A stretch of 19,079 nucleotides of DNA from Candidatus Izemoplasma sp. (GTDB taxonomy: Bacteria; Bacillota_I; Bacilli_A; Izemoplasmatales; Izemoplasmataceae): assembly GCA_029939615.1 (NCBI GenBank), contig JAOZSP010000004.1, positions 1-19,079 on the forward strand, given 5' to 3'. Both the position numbers and the translations under genes were made by a program. Of this stretch, positions 15,181 to 19,079 are shown piece by piece. The first letter of the stretch is position 1, and each line of letters starts with the position of its first letter. The notes under the pieces were generated by a model. The model ran no database searches and was not told the DNA's origin. It saw only the letters and a list, made by a program, of their open reading frames with translations.

Positions 15181-16773
15181 TTACTTCAACTCTTTCTTAT
15201 ATAAGCTTAAGTTCTTTTGTCCTTGAGGATGTAATAACCAAGTTTTTGCATAGTGGGTATCAGTTATTTTGAAGAAAGGGGGATTATGTATAAAATCAAT
15301 TTTCATAGCTAAAGGATTTCTTTGAGCAAATGCATCTCCTTCAATTTTGTATGCAAAATTGGGAGGAGTACCTTGGATACTAAATAATTCTTCTCCTTTA
15401 ACACCTAGTTGTGGTAAGGATTTTAATAAAGCATTTGTATATGGATGATATGCATCATAAAATATTTCTTCACTTGTACCATATTCAACAATCTCTCCAC
15501 CATACATTACCGCAACACGATCACTAACATTTGCGACTACTCCTAAATCATGAGTAATAAAAATTACACTCATATTGAACTTATCTTGTAGGTCTTTAAT
15601 TAGTCTTAGTATTTGCGACTGAATAGTAACATCTAAAGCAGTAGTAGGTTCATCACAAATTAGTACTTTAGGACGAGTACATATCGCAATAGCGATAACT
15701 ACTCGTTGTCTCATTCCTCCTGAAAACTCAAAAGGATATTGATGATATCTGTTTTCAGCGTCAGGAATACCTACTATGTCTAAAAACGCTATTGCTTCTT
15801 TAATACTTTCGCCTTTAACAAGTTCTAAATCATTTTTAAGTTTAAATTTTATTTCTTTTTCTTTTTGCTTCTTACTTTCACGTTCAGAATCATTGTCTTT
15901 ATTACTTTGATATTCTTGTTTTGATAACTTTTCTTTTATTCTTAACTCTACTTGCAACTTCGCTTTTTTTATTTCTAAATTACCAATTTCTTTAGCATCA
16001 TCTTTTATTTTATGTTCAATAACTGGTAGTTCTTCTTTAATTTCTTTTACTGTTTCAATACTTAACTGATCTATTTTTTCATTTGTTGTTTCGACAATTT
16101 TTAGTAGTTCATCAATTTGTTCTTTAGGATCAAAGCCAATTTTCTTGGCTTTTTTCTTAATATCATTAATTGATTGTTTTGTATTAACAACATTAATACT
16201 TTTTTCGAGTTTTATTTCTGCGTGATGTCTTTTAACTAGTTCACGTAAGTCTTTAACTCCATTTTTAGTAAATTCTTTTAGGTCTTTTAACTTACTATCT
16301 ACCTGCATTAACTCATTAGTTAATTCTTTAATCTTATTTATTGTATTTGGAGTGTTATATTGATATAGCTTATTAATCTCAGCTTCTGCATCACTTTTTA
16401 GTTTCTTGTTTTTATGATAAATAAGTGTTTCGCTAATTTGAACTCCGATTTTCTTAAGAGGATTTAATGCTGTCATTGGGTCTTGAAAAATCATTCCAAA
16501 TTCTGATCCTCTTATTTGCAACCAATCTTTTTGAGTATAGTTTTGGATATACTCATCTTTGTATTTAATTATTCCACTATCAATCCATCCATTTTTATCC
16601 AACATTCCCATAAGTGCTTTAGTGAAAACACTTTTCCCGCTTCCAGATTCACCAACTATTGCGACGGTTTCTCCTTCTTGCAGGTGGAAATCTACGTTTC
16701 TTATTACGGTTAGTTCTTTTTCGCGTAATTTGAACTTAACTCGTAAATCTCTAACTTCTAATATTGTACTCAT
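15181..16773 (-). CDS. oppD: Oligopeptide ABC transporter, ATP-binding subunit OppD with large coiled-coil insertion
   Basis: A 530-residue ATPase; OppD is usually about 330. Seen: Walker A GESGSGKS (41-48), Q-loop IFQDPMTALNP (Gln97), signature FSGGM (350-354), Walker B KVLICDE, H-loop ITHD, and C-terminal YHPYTNALLKSLPQ with the OppD tail. Between the Q-loop region and the signature lies an insertion of about 200 residues (about 122-322), very rich in Lys, Glu, Ile and Leu, predicted to be long helices or a coiled coil. All motifs are intact, so the ATPase should work. AGGAGG precedes the ATG by 5 nt; oppC ends 8 nt upstream. Enlarged Opp ATPases are known in Mollicutes, so the insertion may be a lineage trait. 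Confidence 0.95.
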   Translation of the reverse strand: MSTILEVRDLRVKFKLREKELTVIRNVDFHLQEGETVAIVGESGSGKSVFTKALMGMLDKNGWIDSGIIKYKDEYIQNYTQKDWLQIRGSEFGMIFQDPMTALNPLKKIGVQISETLIYHKNKKLKSDAEAEINKLYQYNTPNTINKIKELTNELMQVDSKLKDLKEFTKNGVKDLRELVKRHHAEIKLEKSINVVNTKQSINDIKKKAKKIGFDPKEQIDELLKIVETTNEKIDQLSIETVKEIKEELPVIEHKIKDDAKEIGNLEIKKAKLQVELRIKEKLSKQEYQSNKDNDSERESKKQKEKEIKFKLKNDLELVKGESIKEAIAFLDIVGIPDAENRYHQYPFEFSGGMRQRVVIAIAICTRPKVLICDEPTTALDVTIQSQILRLIKDLQDKFNMSVIFITHDLGVVANVSDRVAVMYGGEIVEYGTSEEIFYDAYHPYTNALLKSLPQLGVKGEELFSIQGTPPNFAYKIEGDAFAQRNPLAMKIDFIHNPPFFKITDTHYAKTWLLHPQGQKNLSLYKKELK

Positions 16774-16781
16774 GTTTCCTC

Positions 16782-17708
16782 CTATATATGGTTTTTAGGA
16801 TCACTAGAATCCGCAAAACGATTTCCGATTATATAGAACGATACAGTAATAAACGCGACAATACTTGTTGGATAGATTAATTGATATGGATAATTCTGAA
16901 AACTATTTTTTCCTTCGTTAACTAATACTCCTAATGATACCGATGTTGTAGGCATTCCTAAACCGATAAATCCAAGGAATACTTCGCTTCCAATTACATA
17001 AGGAATACTTAAAGCTGTTTCCATTATTATTATACTTACTAAGAATGGAATAATATTTTTTATTACTACTCTTCTTAAAGGTGTTCCAAGGCAAGTAGAA
17101 GCTATATTATATTCACTATCTCTTATAACTAATACTTTGTTTCTAATAAACTTCCCAATTGATAACCATCCTCTGGATGCTTTAGCTATAACTATTGTCC
17201 AAAATCCTGGTCTTAAGATATAAGATAGGATTATTAAATATACTGTTTGTGGTACATTCATTACAATATTATATAATTCTGTCATTGGACGATCTACTTT
17301 TTTAACATAGCCCCATATTGCTCCTGCGAAGACACCAATAGTGACATCACAGAAAGCAATTATGAATGCTAAAAGAAGAGACGTTCTTGTTCCATACCAT
17401 GTTCTAGCGAAGATATCTCTACCAAGACTATCAGTCCCAAATAGATGTCCATCGCCTGGTGCTTGATTCCATTGATAGAAGTCTGTATTTGCGCTATATG
17501 GATCACTGCTGTAAAATACTGGGTATAAAAATGCCATTAAAACTAAAACTGTAACAGCAGTTATTAAGAATATATTAAACTTACTTTTAAAGAAGGTTCT
17601 AAAAGTACTTCTCCAATAACTATATTTTTCATAAGCAACATACTTTGATTCATCATGTATAAACTCGACAACATCAAACAAATCTGCTTTAAATTCTCTT
17701 TCTTGCAT
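16782..17708 (-). CDS. oppC: Oligopeptide ABC transporter permease OppC
   Basis: A 308-residue membrane permease. Seen: a cytoplasmic N-terminal stretch of about 50 residues, TM1 (ITAVTVLVLMAFLYPVF), an extracellular segment carrying the OppC/DppC signature FGTDSLGRDIFAR, then further helices. The EAA-type coupling loop reads NIASTCLGTPLRRVVIKNIIPF, followed by the FLGFIGLGMP segment. It forms the pore with OppB. The start overlaps the oppB stop by one base (TAATG) and has a strong GAGGAGG upstream. No irregularities seen. Confidence 0.95.
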   Translation of the reverse strand: MQEREFKADLFDVVEFIHDESKYVAYEKYSYWRSTFRTFFKSKFNIFLITAVTVLVLMAFLYPVFYSSDPYSANTDFYQWNQAPGDGHLFGTDSLGRDIFARTWYGTRTSLLLAFIIAFCDVTIGVFAGAIWGYVKKVDRPMTELYNIVMNVPQTVYLIILSYILRPGFWTIVIAKASRGWLSIGKFIRNKVLVIRDSEYNIASTCLGTPLRRVVIKNIIPFLVSIIIMETALSIPYVIGSEVFLGFIGLGMPTTSVSLGVLVNEGKNSFQNYPYQLIYPTSIVAFITVSFYIIGNRFADSSDPKNHI

Positions 17709-18649
17709 TAGACACCCTCCTCACTTAACTTGATTCTAGGATCAACATAAGCCATTAAGATATCCCCAATAAATATTCCGACAACACTTAATGTTGAGAA
17801 GATCAATACTAAAGCAAGTACTAATCCATTTTCCATTTCATTAATTGCTGTTAGAAGTAATCCTCCTAGTCCAGGAATAGAATACAAACTCTCAATAATT
17901 AATGATCCAGAAATTGTTAGTAGTAGTTGTGCTGGTAAGTAATGTACTAAAGGCACAACTGCATTTCTAAATATGTGATTTCGATAAATATATTTTTCAT
18001 CTAACCCTTTAGCTCTCGCTAATTTGATATAATCTTTATTTTCTTCGTCAATCAAAAATCTACGAAGCCAAGTTGCATACCATGCAATACTTCCCAAAGA
18101 TAAAGAAACTATTGGCATAATCCAACTTTCTGGTCTATCTGTATAAAATAGTAGTGGTAACATAAATAATCCTGTAATCCATACTTGTATAAAGAATAAA
18201 TATACAAGTCTAGGAACTGCTCTAACAGTAACTATATATGCAGTACCAATTGTATCAGGAAACTTATTTTTCCCTCTTGCCATTCCTAATCCCATTAAAC
18301 AACCAAGGATTACACTAATAATCATTGAAGCTAAACCAAGTAATCCTGAATATGGTGCTTTCTCAATAATTAATGTTGAAATAGGTACATCTGGGTATAT
18401 CTTATTTGAACGCCCAAAATCAAAAACAATAGCGCCCTTCATATAATTTAAATATCCTCGTAAAGGTTTCCCTTTAATTCCGTTCTCAATTAAGATTAAC
18501 TCTCTTTGTGCTGGTGTTGTTGATTCATACTCTTCTCTTGTAAAGTATCCTTCAATAGGCATCAATCGCAACAACATAAAAACTAAAAACGAAAGGACTA
18601 TTATGCTTATCATTGTATGGAATAGTCTTTTTACTATGTATTTTTTCAT
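17708..18649 (-). CDS. oppB: Oligopeptide ABC transporter permease OppB
   Basis: A 313-residue membrane permease. Seen: the N-terminal YIVKRLFHTMISIIVLSFLVF helix typical of OppB/DppB, an extracellular domain, several further helices, the EAA coupling loop DYIKLARAKGLDEKYIYRNH and the C-terminal SIPGLGGLL segment ending in YVDPRIKL. The ATG at 18649 has AAAGGA about 11 nt upstream, a slightly long spacing. The gene lies 27 nt after the partial membrane protein gene, so it may not be the operon's first gene. Confidence 0.95.
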   Translation of the reverse strand: MKKYIVKRLFHTMISIIVLSFLVFMLLRLMPIEGYFTREEYESTTPAQRELILIENGIKGKPLRGYLNYMKGAIVFDFGRSNKIYPDVPISTLIIEKAPYSGLLGLASMIISVILGCLMGLGMARGKNKFPDTIGTAYIVTVRAVPRLVYLFFIQVWITGLFMLPLLFYTDRPESWIMPIVSLSLGSIAWYATWLRRFLIDEENKDYIKLARAKGLDEKYIYRNHIFRNAVVPLVHYLPAQLLLTISGSLIIESLYSIPGLGGLLLTAINEMENGLVLALVLIFSTLSVVGIFIGDILMAYVDPRIKLSEEGV

Positions 18650-18676
18650 CGACTATCACATCCTTTCAGTAGTATA

Positions 18677-19079
18677 TTATTGTAAAAAATATCGTAATAA
18701 ATATATAAGAGCTCCGATATTAATTATTAATAGTAGTCCTAAATTAATATAAAAATATAATCTCTTATTTTCTTCTAATAAATCTCCCATTAATTGTTCG
18801 AAACCATCTCTTTCATTCATTCCAATATGAACCATGTAGTAATTACCACTAAAGTTCACTCTTCTAAACAGCTTCAAATCAACTTTTAATGAAGATAACT
18901 CACTATATAAACTTTCTACTTCTAACTCATCAATCTTTAATGTGTAAGTAACTGTTTTTGTACTCCACAAATAATAAAAATGGATAAGTAGTATTAATAT
19001 ATAAATTCCACTTAAATAATAATAACTAGGAATAGTAAAAGCTACCTTATGTAAGACCATAGCCCCAATAACTAAGAAA
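18677..19079 (-). CDS. Membrane protein of unknown function, probably truncated by the window edge
   Basis: An open frame of at least 133 codons that reaches the right edge without a stop upstream. An internal Met at 19060 lacks a ribosome site, so the true start is probably outside. Seen: a hydrophobic stretch starting FLVIGAMVLHK, a second helix (LSGIYILILLIHFYYLW), a charged region of about 60 residues with an SELSSLKVDLKLFRRV segment, then a C-terminal helix (LGLLLIINIGALIYLLRYF). No family recognised. It precedes oppB by 27 nt on the same strand and may share its transcript. Confidence 0.65.
   Translation of the reverse strand, partial: FLVIGAMVLHKVAFTIPSYYYLSGIYILILLIHFYYLWSTKTVTYTLKIDELEVESLYSELSSLKVDLKLFRRVNFSGNYYMVHIGMNERDGFEQLMGDLLEENKRLYFYINLGLLLIINIGALIYLLRYFLQ

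Noticed and set aside
1..19079. CRISPR arrays, tRNA or rRNA genes, insertion sequences and attachment sites
   Set aside because: I saw no regularly spaced DNA repeats, cloverleaf-like stretches, transposase motifs or flanking inverted repeats; the gaps between genes are too short to hold such elements.

Overview
This is an AT-rich window whose genes stop at ordinary TAA, TAG and TGA codons (the GlmL-like gene ends in TGA), with strong AGGAGG-type ribosome binding sites and one lipoprotein signal peptide. It fits a low-GC Gram-positive anaerobe or a standard-code relative of the Mollicutes (Izemoplasma/Haloplasma/Acholeplasma-like). The assignment rests on composition, gene content and a Mollicutes-like enlarged OppD, and is an inference. 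Oxidative ornithine fermentation with a B12-dependent mutase implies anaerobic amino-acid metabolism.

Nearly every gene lies on the minus strand, so the transcription order runs from high to low coordinates. (1) 19079-12265: a membrane protein cut by the window edge, then a complete oligopeptide ABC importer, oppB-oppC-oppD-oppF-oppA. (2) 12228-11938 (plus strand): a small three-helix membrane protein with its own promoter and terminator. (3) 11876-9281: a cyanophycinase and an M20 (PepV-like) dipeptidase, 4 nt apart. (4) 9153-1: the ornithine oxidative degradation operon in the order ord, potassium channel, ortA, ortB, oraS, oraE, GlmL-like reactivation factor, orr (cut by the left edge). 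It is preceded by an extended -10 promoter overlapped by a near-perfect catabolite response element.

The enzymes form a plausible chain. Opp could import peptides. Cyanophycinase releases beta-Asp-Arg dipeptides, and the M20 enzyme could split dipeptides to Asp and Arg. Arg converted to ornithine elsewhere would enter Orr (L- to D-ornithine), OraSE (to 2,4-diaminopentanoate), Ord (to 2-amino-4-oxopentanoate) and OrtAB (to acetyl-CoA plus alanine). The ornithine steps are firm; the cyanophycin and peptide links are inferences from neighbourhood.

The strangest object is the protein between ord and ortA. It is a multi-pass potassium channel with a canonical VGYGD filter, a Lys/Thr/Ser-rich N-terminal tail of about 150 residues, and an insertion between the last pre-pore helix and the pore made of eight 11-residue repeats in perfect register. 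Its stop codon overlaps the start of ortA, so it is a translationally linked member of the ornithine operon.
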